From positions 124,001 to 188,000 of the forward strand of contig CBDALO010000131.1 of the NCBI GenBank assembly GCA_965196985.1: a stretch of 64,000 nt of DNA, written 5' to 3'. The stretch is from 2-12-FULL-35-23 sp965196985 (GTDB lineage Bacteria; Pseudomonadota; Gammaproteobacteria; UBA12402). Below, piece by piece: positions 29,714 through 38,422 of the stretch; within the stretch, counting starts at the first letter, position 1; each line of letters begins with the position of its first letter. A model generated the notes under the pieces. That model did no database searches, was not told the origin of the DNA, and saw only the letters and a list, made by a program, of their open reading frames with translations. The position numbers and the translations under genes are program-made.

Positions 29714-30400
29714 TTTAATGTCCCATAGCCTTATCGTTTTATCCAAAGAGCCACTTGCCAGTAAGCCATTCGGTAAGACAGCTAATGAACATATCCGCTT
29801 ACTATGTCCACGGAGTGTTTGCCGACAGGCTAAGAGCTTGGTATCCCACAGCTTTATTGTACTATCACTAGATCCACTTGCTAGTAAGCCATTTGGTAAG
29901 GTGGCTAGTGAGCTTACAACATCTGCATGACCGCGCAGTGTCTCTAAACACTCTCCTCTTTCTGTGTCCCACACCTTGATTGTACTATCAGCAGACCCGC
30001 TCACCAGCTGCCCATTTGGTAGAACGGCTAATGAAGTTATACTTTCCTTATGGCCTCGCAACGTTTCACAACAGGATAAACTCTCTATATCCCACAGCTT
30101 TATCGTCTGACCTTCAGAACCACTTGCTAACAAGCCATTTGGTAATACAATAAGTGAAGTTATAGCTTTGTCTTCGCCGCTCTCGTGGCCGCGCAGCGTA
30201 CTGTGACACGAATAGCGTTCGGTTTCCCATAGCTCGATAGCTCCGCTTTCAGTTCCACTTGCTAATAAGCCGTCTTGTAAGGTAGCTAATGACCGCACCC
30301 AATCGCTATGAGTACGTAGCGTTCTTCTGCATTGGGATTTTTCTGGTGTTGGTGATTTTTTAGTTGTTGGCATATGGCTTCTCCGTAGAAACTTTTCATA

Positions 30401-31406
30401 ACCCCAGTTCGGAGTTATGGCAGCCTTGGATTTAGTGAAAAACTTATATAACCTTTTGAAATTATTACTAATAATGGATGTGGTTATGATACATGAGCGC
30501 GAGGTTATAGAGTTATTTTGTCGCATAGATGATTTTGCTGAGGAATTTGCAGCACTTGAGCGCAAAGATCTACTCCCTTCATCTGCAGAAAAAAAGTCAG
30601 GTCCACCTTGTTGTTTAGCTTATAGCGAGATTATGACAATCATGATTTTGTTCCAAATGATCGGCTATAGAAACTTTAAATATTTTTATACTGGCTTTCT
30701 AAGAACATACTGGGGACATTACTTCCCTAATTTACCCAGTTACTCACGTTTTATTGAATTGATGCCTAGAGCGCTAATGCCACTGACAATTTTTATTACT
30801 CTTAACGGTGGCAGGCGTAGTGGCATTTACTACATTGACTCAAGTTGCCTACCAAACTGTCACATTAAACGCACTAAACGCCACCGCACATTTAAAGCGG
30901 TTGCAAAACTTGGAAAAACATCTGTTGGTTGGTTTTTTGGTCTGAAACTTCATTTAGTAATCAATGACATAGGTGAGTTAATCGCCTTTAAAGTCACGCC
31001 CGGCAATCATCATGATTTAGCTGCAGGTGTCTCATTGTTTGAAGGGCTGGAGGCTTTGGCCTTCGGAGATAAAGGCTATATTGGGAAGGCTGTTTTTGAA
31101 AAACTACTTGATAGCGGTTTGAAGTTAATTACACGCAAAAGAAAAAATATGAAAAATGCGCAGCCACTTAGCGATCACGAGCAACAGTTATTAAATCAGC
31201 GAGGGATCATTGAGACTGTTTTTGGCTGCTTGAAACATAAGTTTCATATTTGGCACACCAGACATCGCTCGGTTGCAAATGCTATTACACATCTTGTTGC
31301 TGGGTTGGCTGCTTATATTATTGAGCCATTAACAATTACTGCAGTGAAAAGGTTGCCAAGCAATTAGAATTTAATTACTTGATCACTATTAACTCCGAAC
31401 TGGGGT
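30401..31406 (+). mobile_element. IS982-family element, copy 1
   Basis: A 1006-bp element with inverted ends ACCCCAGTTCGGAGTTA and a 6-bp duplication TTCATA at 30395-30400 and 31407-31412 (possibly 7 bp, because one T is ambiguous). It lies between the start of the WD40 gene and its upstream region. Copy 2 is at 44985-47895. Confidence 0.92.
30486..31367 (+). CDS. IS982-family transposase, copy 1
   Basis: A transposase of about 293 residues with the IS982 arrangement. The N-terminal part includes LAYSEIMTIMILFQMIGYRNF. The catalytic acidic residues are probably in GIYYIDSSCLPNCH, ALAFGDKGYIGK and QRGIIETVFGCLK. Several in-frame starts exist from 30417; the ATG at 30486 (MIHEREVIELF) follows GGA and is preferred. 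The frame is intact, unlike copy 2. Confidence 0.9.
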   Translation: MIHEREVIELFCRIDDFAEEFAALERKDLLPSSAEKKSGPPCCLAYSEIMTIMILFQMIGYRNFKYFYTGFLRTYWGHYFPNLPSYSRFIELMPRALMPLTIFITLNGGRRSGIYYIDSSCLPNCHIKRTKRHRTFKAVAKLGKTSVGWFFGLKLHLVINDIGELIAFKVTPGNHHDLAAGVSLFEGLEALAFGDKGYIGKAVFEKLLDSGLKLITRKRKNMKNAQPLSDHEQQLLNQRGIIETVFGCLKHKFHIWHTRHRSVANAITHLVAGLAAYIIEPLTITAVKRLPSN

Positions 31407-31524
31407 TTCATATTATACGGTTGCGTGAGAAGCAAAGGCTGAAATATAAGACCTTCTGCGTAACTAAGGGCAGTTCTAGAAACTAGCTAAAATTTGCTTA
31501 TAATTGCCTGATTAATAATCATTC

Positions 31525-32107
31525 ATGGAAAGGCATATGCTATTAAGCTATCAGCAACTCAGTAACCGCCCGCGTATTTTTAAAAAGTTAACTGGTTTGA
31601 CCCTTGATGATTTTGAAACGATACACCAACAAGTGAAGTCATCACTTGATGATGAGTTTAGTAAGCTGGGAAGGCGCCCGAAACTCACCACGCACCATGA
31701 TCGCCTTTTGCTTCTCATGATGTACTATCGCACTTATGTAACACATGAATTCTTAGGTTACTTTGTTGGTTTGGATGACAGTAATGTCTGCCGCTTATTT
31801 AAACGCTTAGAACCCTTAGTGGCCAAGCATATTCATATTAAAAAAGACAGAACCCTAACAGAAGATGCGGTTTGCGCTATATTAATGGATGTAACGGAGC
31901 AGCCTATTCAGCGCCCCAAAAAGAAGAAGCCACGTAAAGATTATTATTCTGGTAAAAAGAAAAGACATACTCAAAAGGTGGAGATAGCAATGAGTACATC
32001 CGGAAAAATAATCAACGTCTCTCAAACAATGCCTGGGAGGGTTCATGATATTAAGATCCGACAACGTGGCAGCCCACTGCCACCAGCAGAAAAATATGCT
32101 GATCTAG
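31525..32107 (+). pseudogene. IS5 transposase 5' part, copy 2
   Basis: Identical to copy 1 up to YADL. The transposon inserted at 32108 then replaces the rest of the frame with unrelated codons that end at 32172. The third acidic residue is lost to the far side, so the product is inactive. Confidence 0.9.
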
Positions 32108-32223
32108 TGTTACGTCTATCTTTATTTAGGGGAATTGAGCTAGTTTTATCTCATAATAAACAAGGTTTTTAGTAACCTATCAAGGTAAAATAACTTGATA
32201 TAAAAACTATAGTGAAATTAGTC

Positions 32224-32768
32224 ATGCGCAGAATCATAAAAGCGATTAAAAGCCTGAGTGATTACCTGATCCTGCTGAAAAAAAATCCAGAGCTACTAAG
32301 GCCAGAGCAGTGCAGCCATTGCGGTGCAGGTGGACTATGGTCACATGGATCATATGATCGAAAACCAGATAGGAACCCAGGTAAAGGACGCTCTTTAAAT
32401 CCCACCCCTGTTTTGAGATTTTATTGTCATCAATGTAAACGTACTTGTTCAACCCTACCTGAGATACTTTCTCCAAAGCGTTGGTATTGCTGGTCAGTTC
32501 AGCAGGCAGTGTTAATGAGCGTGCTCCTGGGAAAAGTATTAGCTCATCAGGTCAGGAGCAAGGTGTTAGTCGACACACCGTTGCTAGGTGGTTTCACTGG
32601 TTGGTTGACCACTTCGTTGATTACTCCTTCCATATCAAAGCACATCCGTTGTGGTTACAGCTTGGGCGACATAGTGATCCACAAGCGTTTTGGTTGGCCT
32701 GCCTTGGTGAGCATGATTTATCGAGCATCATGCTTTTTCTTAACAACACAGGAGTGAGCATCCCATAA
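32224..32768 (+). CDS. Zinc-ribbon/HTH accessory protein of the transposon, frameshifted at GGGAAAA
   Basis: The first frame starts at ATG 32224 and holds a zinc ribbon (CSHC at residues 30-33, CHQC at 68-71) then PKRWYCWSVQQAV. It would end at 32757. From 32536 the coherent sequence switches to the -1 frame, with a helix-turn-helix region GVSRHTVARWFHWL and the end SIMLFLNNTGVSIP, stop 32766-32768. The switch lies on G-GGA-AAA (32529-32535), a canonical X-XXY-YYZ slippery heptamer in the correct register. Loss of one A would look the same. The domain layout resembles what I recall as DUF6431 proteins found beside such transposases. Confidence 0.65.
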
Positions 32769-32902
32769 TTAATTAACGTGAAAAAAAGTTGAGATGGATA
32801 TTTTCTGTAAACCTCACGACCCCACACAGTTTGAGCGTAGCATTCTCAACTCAAGTTGTGATTAACTCATTGCAAGTAGTTAAATCACACAGGAATTGCA
32901 AA

Positions 32903-34240
32903 ATGACCAAGCCCATTCACCCAACAGCACTGTTTCGCCTAAGTGTTTTAGGTGAGCTATGTAGCCGAAATAGTTTTGAGCATGGTGAGCTCAAGAGCAT
33001 TATTAAAAGGTTGTCCCAGCAAACCTACAACATTCCAGGTAGTAAGCGTGTTCACCTCAGTGCTAAAACAATTGAGAATTGGTATTACGCCTGGTTAAAG
33101 CAGGGTATTGATGGATTAGTTCCTAAAACTCGACGAGACAAAGGCCAGTGTCACATCAATCCAGAGCTACAAGAGTTAATTATTTCCACTAAACAGGAAA
33201 GCCCTTCAAGATCAATTCCGACCGTGATTAAACTCTTAGAAACTCAAGGGAAGGTAGCACGAGGTGAATTATCTCACGCAACAGTTCACCGCTTATTAGT
33301 AAAACACGGCCTGTCTAAAAGAACAGTCACACCTTCTAACCAAATTGAGCGCCGCTCATTTGAGGCGCTCACAGCTTGTGATATTTGGTATGGCGATGTC
33401 ATGCATGGTCCAACGATTTACGATGGCCAAAGAAGAGTTAAAAGCTATTTGGTGAGTATTTTTGATGATGCCTCAAGGTTGGTCTGTCACAGTAAATTTT
33501 GTACTGATGAGAGCGCCATTACTATTGAGCATGTGTTGAAAGAGGCATTACTCAAACGTGGGCTTCCTGTTAAGCTCATCATTGACAACGGCCCTGCCTA
33601 CCGTGCTAAAACGTTGCAAACCATTTGTGCTCGTTTGAAAATTCAATTGATTTACGGCAGGCCCTATGAACCGCAAAGCAAAGGCAAACTAGAGCGTTGG
33701 CATAGAACAGTACGCGAGCAATTCCTAGCTGAATGCAACCTGGATTCCATTCATAGTTTCAATGCGCTGAATGATCGATTTTGGGCTTGGGTTGAGCGTG
33801 TTTATCATCAAGCCTCGCAAAGCGCCCTGCCTGACAAGATGACCCCGTTACAACGCTATCAGCAAGACCTCACTAAAATTCAGCCGTTAGGTTGTTTGGC
33901 CGATAAGCTAGATGATTACTTCCTGCATCGCATTAAGCGCCGAGTCAGGAAGGATGGCACGGTAAGCTGGAATAATCGACTCTTTGAAGTTCCATTTGAA
34001 CTGGCTCAACAAGAGGTTTATTTAGTGGTTGATCCGCATAGTGACTCCGCCCGTCACGTCGAATCATTGGAATATCAATACCTTGGTGCAGTGGGAGAGC
34101 TGGACAAACATAACAACCTTTCTAGAACCCGAGCTAGACCTCAGATGCCGGAACAACCAGCAAGAAAAACCTCGCTAGTTGAGATTGTTTATAACCAAGT
34201 TAAAGAGGATTTGGATATCACTGAGGAGATACCGTCTTAA
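32903..34240 (+). CDS. DDE (rve-type) transposase of the three-gene transposon
   Basis: A 445-residue protein from ATG 32903, which AGGA precedes; the frame is open earlier, but without a ribosome-binding site. An N-terminal helix-turn-helix region (LSAKTIENWYYAWLKQGIDG) recognises the ends. The integrase core has Asp165 in IWYGDVMHGP, Asp228 in LIIDNGPAY and Glu264 in KGKLERWHR. A Mu-C-like beta-barrel follows. It resembles TniA/IS481-type transposases that act with an ATPase partner. Confidence 0.85.
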   Translation: MTKPIHPTALFRLSVLGELCSRNSFEHGELKSIIKRLSQQTYNIPGSKRVHLSAKTIENWYYAWLKQGIDGLVPKTRRDKGQCHINPELQELIISTKQESPSRSIPTVIKLLETQGKVARGELSHATVHRLLVKHGLSKRTVTPSNQIERRSFEALTACDIWYGDVMHGPTIYDGQRRVKSYLVSIFDDASRLVCHSKFCTDESAITIEHVLKEALLKRGLPVKLIIDNGPAYRAKTLQTICARLKIQLIYGRPYEPQSKGKLERWHRTVREQFLAECNLDSIHSFNALNDRFWAWVERVYHQASQSALPDKMTPLQRYQQDLTKIQPLGCLADKLDDYFLHRIKRRVRKDGTVSWNNRLFEVPFELAQQEVYLVVDPHSDSARHVESLEYQYLGAVGELDKHNNLSRTRARPQMPEQPARKTSLVEIVYNQVKEDLDITEEIPS

Positions 34241-34268
34241 ACGTCAACAATAAATTGTAAAATTTTTA

Positions 34269-35219
34269 CTAGGCATCCGCTGAAAATGGCTGCTGTGTTT
34301 TTAGGATGCCATAAATCATATGCACCATTTTTCTCATAACAGCACAAATGGCTAGCTTCTTTGGCTTGCCTTTTTTGAGCAGCTTTTCATAAAATTTCTT
34401 CAAAATAGGATTATGCCTTATAGCCACTAATGCCGGCATGTAAAGCGCCTTTCGCAACCAAGCACTACCAACCTTTGAGAGCCGTGATGAATTCAATGAA
34501 GTGCCTGATTGTGACTGGCTGGGATTTAAACCAATATGAGCAGCCAATTGTTTTGCGCCAGAAAATCTTTCAATATTATTAAAAAAAGCAGTTAGTGTTT
34601 GAGCGGTTTTATCACCAATGCCTGGGATGCTTTTAAGCAGCTCTGTGTTATTCTTCAGATCATCATCACTCGCGATCAGCTTACTAATTTCTTCCTGCAG
34701 TCGTAAAATTTCTTTTTCCATATAATCGATATGATTTTGTATAGAGCTAATAATTGTTTCTTCCGCTAGCTCCAGCCTGTTTTGTTCATTGCTGACTTGG
34801 GAGGTTAATACTTCAGATCTCTGTATCAAAGCTCTTAGAGCCTCTATATTAGCTGGCAAAGGCTGCCATAGCGTTGGAGTAAAATGATTTGAATAGTCCT
34901 TAATACTGACCGCATCGGCCTTGTCGGTCTTGTTTCGTATTAGCTGTCCTTTCATAAAAAACTTTATTCGTGCAGGATTAATTATACTGACATCACACTT
35001 CTCACTATGTAAATAAAGAGCCAATGCATTACCGTATTTACCTGTTGATTCCATGCAAAAATGAAGTGACTGATCAGATAAAGATTGCGTCCATTCTAAT
35101 AACTCAGAAAAGCCCTCAGGATTATTATTAAAATGTTTAACGTGATCTTTTCCGCTAGTGGTGATAGCAGCAACAAAATCAGATTTTGCAATATCAATAC
35201 CAACGCAATTTTTTTTCAT
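34269..35219 (-). CDS. IS110-family transposase nested in the transposon
   Basis: A 316-residue DEDD transposase. The first domain begins CVGIDIAKSDFVAAI and includes FCMESTGKYGNAL and RNKTDKADAVSIKDY. The second has LKSIPGIGDKTAQTL and AAHIGLNPSQSQSG. It is only distantly similar to the IS1111-type protein at 9329 and lies on the opposite strand from the transposon genes, which marks it as a later insertion. The element ends are not resolved. Confidence 0.9.
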   Translation of the reverse strand: MKKNCVGIDIAKSDFVAAITTSGKDHVKHFNNNPEGFSELLEWTQSLSDQSLHFCMESTGKYGNALALYLHSEKCDVSIINPARIKFFMKGQLIRNKTDKADAVSIKDYSNHFTPTLWQPLPANIEALRALIQRSEVLTSQVSNEQNRLELAEETIISSIQNHIDYMEKEILRLQEEISKLIASDDDLKNNTELLKSIPGIGDKTAQTLTAFFNNIERFSGAKQLAAHIGLNPSQSQSGTSLNSSRLSKVGSAWLRKALYMPALVAIRHNPILKKFYEKLLKKGKPKKLAICAVMRKMVHMIYGILKTQQPFSADA

Positions 35220-35470
35220 TTGCTAGAGCCTCTTAAATTTTATTACACTAACAAACTTGGGAAATCATAGTTCGGATCAACCTTGCAAATACAGGCTCAC
35301 AATGGCCTAAGATACCGTTCGATCTCATGAACTTATGAGGGTGGAAGGGAGCTAAATCTCCTCAACAGGATTAAATCCTAAGGACGAACACGGCTTCACC
35401 TTCCGCCTACCCAAGCATCCTTGGGATTGTAGCAATATTGTCATATCTCTACAGTTATTTAAGATACAAG
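35220..35470 (-). ncRNA. Candidate bridge RNA region of the IS110 element
   Basis: About 250 bp upstream of the IS110 transposase start has no gene. IS110-group elements encode their bridge RNA in the non-coding end upstream of the transposase. The segment contains short hairpin candidates such as CCAAGCATCCTTGG near 35411. Part of it may be transposon sequence belonging to the ATPase gene's leader. The assignment is by family and position only. Confidence 0.35.
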
Positions 35471-35471
35471 G

Positions 35472-36272
35472 ATGAGTAAGATGTATCTTCAACATTTTGG
35501 CTTGAAATTTGATCCATTGGGTAAATCAAACATTATTGAATTGGCGCAGTCAAAGCGACTAGAACAGCAACTTAATGGTTTGCTAGAAACACGCGGCTTA
35601 GCAGTGATTACTGGCGACTCAGGGACAGGAAAGACCACGGCGCTAAGATACTGGAGCAATAAACTCAACCCGCTGACCCATCAAGTCATTTATCAATCAG
35701 ACACTCACTTTCGGTCATTTGATGTGTACTCTCAGCTTGCCGAAAATCTAGGTTTAGAAAACTATTACCGATTCTCTAAACTTTGGAGAGACTTGAAGCA
35801 GAGCTTGATCGCGCTCTACCATGATAAAAACGTTCAGCCTATTTGGATCCTAGACGAGGCGCATCAGCTTAGTAATGATTTCATTCTACGATTACCTGAC
35901 TTCCTTAATTTCAGTTTTGACAGCAAAGACGTCATGACGATTATCTTATGTGGACTCCCATCACTTCTAGCAACATTGCAGAGACCAGCCTATGAACCTA
36001 TCAACTCTAGAATTCAGTGCTTTATTAGGTGGCATGCAATTGAAGATAGCAGGGATTTTGAGAGCATTATTCACGCTGCTTTTGAGAAGGCAGGAATGAG
36101 CAGCAGCTTATTCACTGAAACAGGTATTCGTGCAGTACACATGGCCACAAAAGGTAGGCTTCGTTATGTTGATAGGCTCATGCGACATGCGTTGCTAATC
36201 GCCGCTAATATGAATTTAAACCATATACCGGATGATGTCATTAATCAGGCAATTCATGAGCTAAAAGGTTAA
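35472..36272 (+). CDS. ExeA/TniB-like AAA ATPase of the three-gene transposon
   Basis: A 266-residue ATPase with Walker A GDSGTGKTT at 48-56 and Walker B WILDEAHQ with Asp128 and Glu129. The domain order and the start MYLQHFGLKFDPLGKS are typical of the ExeA/TniB group, which choose target sites and activate the DDE transposase. AAGG lies shortly upstream. An IS110 insertion separates it from its transposase gene, but the frame is intact. Confidence 0.88.
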   Translation: MSKMYLQHFGLKFDPLGKSNIIELAQSKRLEQQLNGLLETRGLAVITGDSGTGKTTALRYWSNKLNPLTHQVIYQSDTHFRSFDVYSQLAENLGLENYYRFSKLWRDLKQSLIALYHDKNVQPIWILDEAHQLSNDFILRLPDFLNFSFDSKDVMTIILCGLPSLLATLQRPAYEPINSRIQCFIRWHAIEDSRDFESIIHAAFEKAGMSSSLFTETGIRAVHMATKGRLRYVDRLMRHALLIAANMNLNHIPDDVINQAIHELKG

Positions 36273-36344
36273 CTATTTGACACCATCTCACGCAAAATAG
36301 GTTGAGATGGTTTCTCTAAATTATTGTGGGACGTTACAATCTAG

Positions 36345-36595
36345 GATACCAAGGAATTCAACATACTGACCCCTTGGTTAACTTACCTCATAAAAAGCCC
36401 AAAGGCGGCAAATTAACTACTCAACAAAAAGAGGATAACCGTAATCACAGCAAGATCCGTATTAGGGTTGAACATCAATTCTCAAAATTTAAAAAATTCC
36501 GCATTCTTGGGGAGGTGTATAGGAATTTTCGCAGAAAACACAATATGAGATTTAATATTATTGCTGGGATTCTCAATCTTCAAGCCGGATTCTAA
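36345..36595 (+). pseudogene. IS5 transposase 3' part, copy 2
   Basis: The last third of the IS5 transposase resumes at GYQGIQHTDPL directly after the transposon and runs to the normal stop. It carries the last acidic residue in RIRVEHQF but no start of its own. Confidence 0.9.
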
Positions 36596-36756
36596 AACTA
36601 CAAACGAGCATAAGCTCGCCCAGTATTTAGTTTCGCAGAAGGTCTATACGTTTGTCTTTTTCTTCAGCATTTGAGCTATTCACTCTGTTAGTTAAGTAAT
36701 ACATTTCTCGCATATAGCTCTGTGCTAAAGGAATTTGTACTGCTTTGAGTGAATTG

Positions 36757-38288
36757 GATAGAGCGTTATTTTGTCTGTAAAAACCAACTTCAGTACTTAG
36801 AAAAACCTTTAAAATTCTAAATGGCGCTCTATTGTACCTGACTCATCGCATAATATCTTAAATTAATTATGCTAATCAATCTAAAAAATTATTTATACCT
36901 CAAATTTTTCTCCTCTCAAAATAAATTATTAACTTTTAGGTAATAGCAATTATATCTCGTTAATAAGAACAAGAATGATCTATCCTAAAACCCTATGAAG
37001 CCTTATTATTCACTTCAACTTAAGTATCTAGGTGATCCGCTCCACTGGTCATCAATTTCCACTAAAACAGCTGATACGAGCCTTAGGCACGATTCAGTAT
37101 TAGGGAAAATTCCAACTGTATGCGTCCTTCTTTTTACCTCTCTGTTTACGCGCTCAGCTATGTTACTGGTTCTTAATCTTTTTTGATGCGGCCTGTCAAA
37201 GTTCATCACTACTAAGCCCTCCGGTATATTCACTTCCAACCAAGAAGAAAGCTCTGGTGCTGTTTGCTGATATTTATCTACCGCCATAGCCAATAGTCTT
37301 TCCGACTCATGAATGTTTGAGGCATTAAATATAGCTGTAATCTCCTCAGCTACTGGTTCCTTCATTGAGCGCTTTGGTATGTGAGCCTGAGCATTTTGCT
37401 GCAAATGAAATTGGCAGCGTTGCCAAGGAACACTGGGGAACACAGCTCTTCTAGCGGCTTTTAGGCCAGTATGAGCGTCGCTAGTAATCAACTCAATACC
37501 ATGTATACCTCGCTCAACCAACTGCTGAAGAAAATCACGCCAATGTACCTCAGCCTCTGATAACGCAACAGAAACACCTAGCACTGTTCTCTTGCCGGTT
37601 GATTCATCAAAGCCATAGGCTATCAATACCGCACAGTCTTGTACTGTGCCGCTAGTGCGCACCTTCTCATAACGTGCATCTAGCCAAAGATATTTTATCT
37701 TTCCTAACGGCTTATTTCGCCATTTCTTTAAATCTTCATCCAACAATTTAGCGCAACGGCTTACCTCTGTGCTTGAAATATCTGTTCCACAGAGTTGCTT
37801 TAGCACCTTTTCAACTTTGCGCGTGGAAACCCCATGCACATACATTTCAGCGACAGCCAGCTTAAGTGCTCTATCAGAGCGTACACCTCGCTCTAAGACT
37901 GATGGATAGAAGGCTTCATTGGAGTCTCTAACCTGCGGTATCTGTAGCTCAAGCTGACCTTGACCTGTGTTAATTAACCTTGGTTTAAAGCCGTTCGCAT
38001 ATCCGTTTCTATCGCCAGTTCGCTCATAAGGACTGGCATTTAAATGGCGCTCCCTTTCTATTAACATAGCCTCATTCATCAACCTGGAGACAAGCTTAGG
38101 TAAAGCTTCAAACCCCTCCATCGCTAAAACATGTATGGCTTCTTCGATTAAGTTCTCATTTTTATAGCAGCTCATTGTCATTCCTCTTTTTTGGTTAAGT
38201 TTACCTTAAAAGGAATTTCTAATCTGACTGAGTCGCCTGCTTATTTTCAGCAAGTCAATGGAATTTACAGAAAGGATGGCGCACTAGC
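36757..38288 (-). mobile_element. IS256-family element, copy C
   Basis: A 1532-bp element with 8-bp duplication GTGAATTG at 36749-36756 and 38289-38296. It differs from copies A and B at a few bases in the left non-coding part. Confidence 0.95.
37015..38175 (-). CDS. IS256-family transposase, copy C
   Basis: Same protein sequence as copy B and intact throughout. The start is taken at the second ATG after GAGGA. It should be functional and able to move the other copies. Confidence 0.93.
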   Translation of the reverse strand: MSCYKNENLIEEAIHVLAMEGFEALPKLVSRLMNEAMLIERERHLNASPYERTGDRNGYANGFKPRLINTGQGQLELQIPQVRDSNEAFYPSVLERGVRSDRALKLAVAEMYVHGVSTRKVEKVLKQLCGTDISSTEVSRCAKLLDEDLKKWRNKPLGKIKYLWLDARYEKVRTSGTVQDCAVLIAYGFDESTGKRTVLGVSVALSEAEVHWRDFLQQLVERGIHGIELITSDAHTGLKAARRAVFPSVPWQRCQFHLQQNAQAHIPKRSMKEPVAEEITAIFNASNIHESERLLAMAVDKYQQTAPELSSWLEVNIPEGLVVMNFDRPHQKRLRTSNIAERVNREVKRRTHTVGIFPNTESCLRLVSAVLVEIDDQWSGSPRYLS

Positions 38289-38422
38289 GTGAATTGCTGT
38301 GGCGCTTGGGGTGAAAGTCGATGGTAGTGTAAGTTTCATTTCCTTATCTTCTTATTCATAGTTAAGAGAGGAGAAGGTTACCAGGAAATAAGCAGAATGT
38401 TGAATAAAAGCCCTTAAAAAGA

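Larger units (their letters stand above)
28313..30373 (-). pseudogene. Seven-bladed WD40 protein gene split by an IS5 element
   Basis: The ATG at 30373 has GGAG eight bases upstream. After removal of the 960-bp IS5 and one 3-bp duplication the frame joins at LWDIK/DLMCLGTLSGHEDW and codes for 365 residues. It holds exactly seven WD repeats of about 41 residues, each with LxGH...LPNGLLASGS...IKLWD, enough for a closed beta-propeller, followed by a Ser/Ala/Pro/Thr-rich tail of about 55 residues. IS982 copy 1 lies 27 bp upstream and cuts off the promoter. WD40 propellers are a common eukaryotic-like scaffold among Dot/Icm effectors; the effector role is inference. The two halves alone give five and two repeats. 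Confidence 0.88.
32108..36338 (+). mobile_element. Three-gene transposon (zinc-ribbon protein, DDE transposase, AAA ATPase) inside IS5 copy 2
   Basis: A 4231-bp unit flanked by ATCTAG at 32102-32107 and 36339-36344, which copy 1 shows only once. The ends are inverted: TGTTACGTC on the left and TGTAACGTC (reverse complement) on the right. It carries a zinc-ribbon/HTH protein, an rve-type transposase and an ExeA/TniB-like ATPase, so it belongs among the Tn7/Tn5053/Mu-like elements that use an ATPase partner. An IS110-family element sits between the transposase and ATPase genes. Confidence 0.85.
31449..36645 (+). mobile_element. IS5-family element, copy 2, split by a 4.2-kb transposon
   Basis: Both IS5 ends are present with a 3-bp duplication ATA (31446-31448 and 36646-36648). 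The left 659 bp and right 301 bp add to exactly 960 bp, the length of copy 1, once the internal transposon and one 6-bp duplication are removed. Confidence 0.92.
36646..38345 (-). pseudogene. Unrecognised gene remnant broken by IS256 copy C
   Basis: On the minus strand, sequence on both sides of IS256 copy C joins into one open stretch when the element and one 8-bp duplication are removed. It reads NSLKAVQIPLAQSYMREMYY after the insertion point. A possible ATG with AAGGA before it lies near 38340, but in a neighbouring frame, so a frameshift is likely too. The other end is cut by the IS5 right end. I do not recognise the protein. Confidence 0.25.

Noticed and set aside
32481..32768. A separate small gene for the HTH half of the transposon's zinc-ribbon protein
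   Set aside because: Its first codons overlap the other frame without a ribosome-binding site, and the protein makes sense only as the continuation of the upstream frame.
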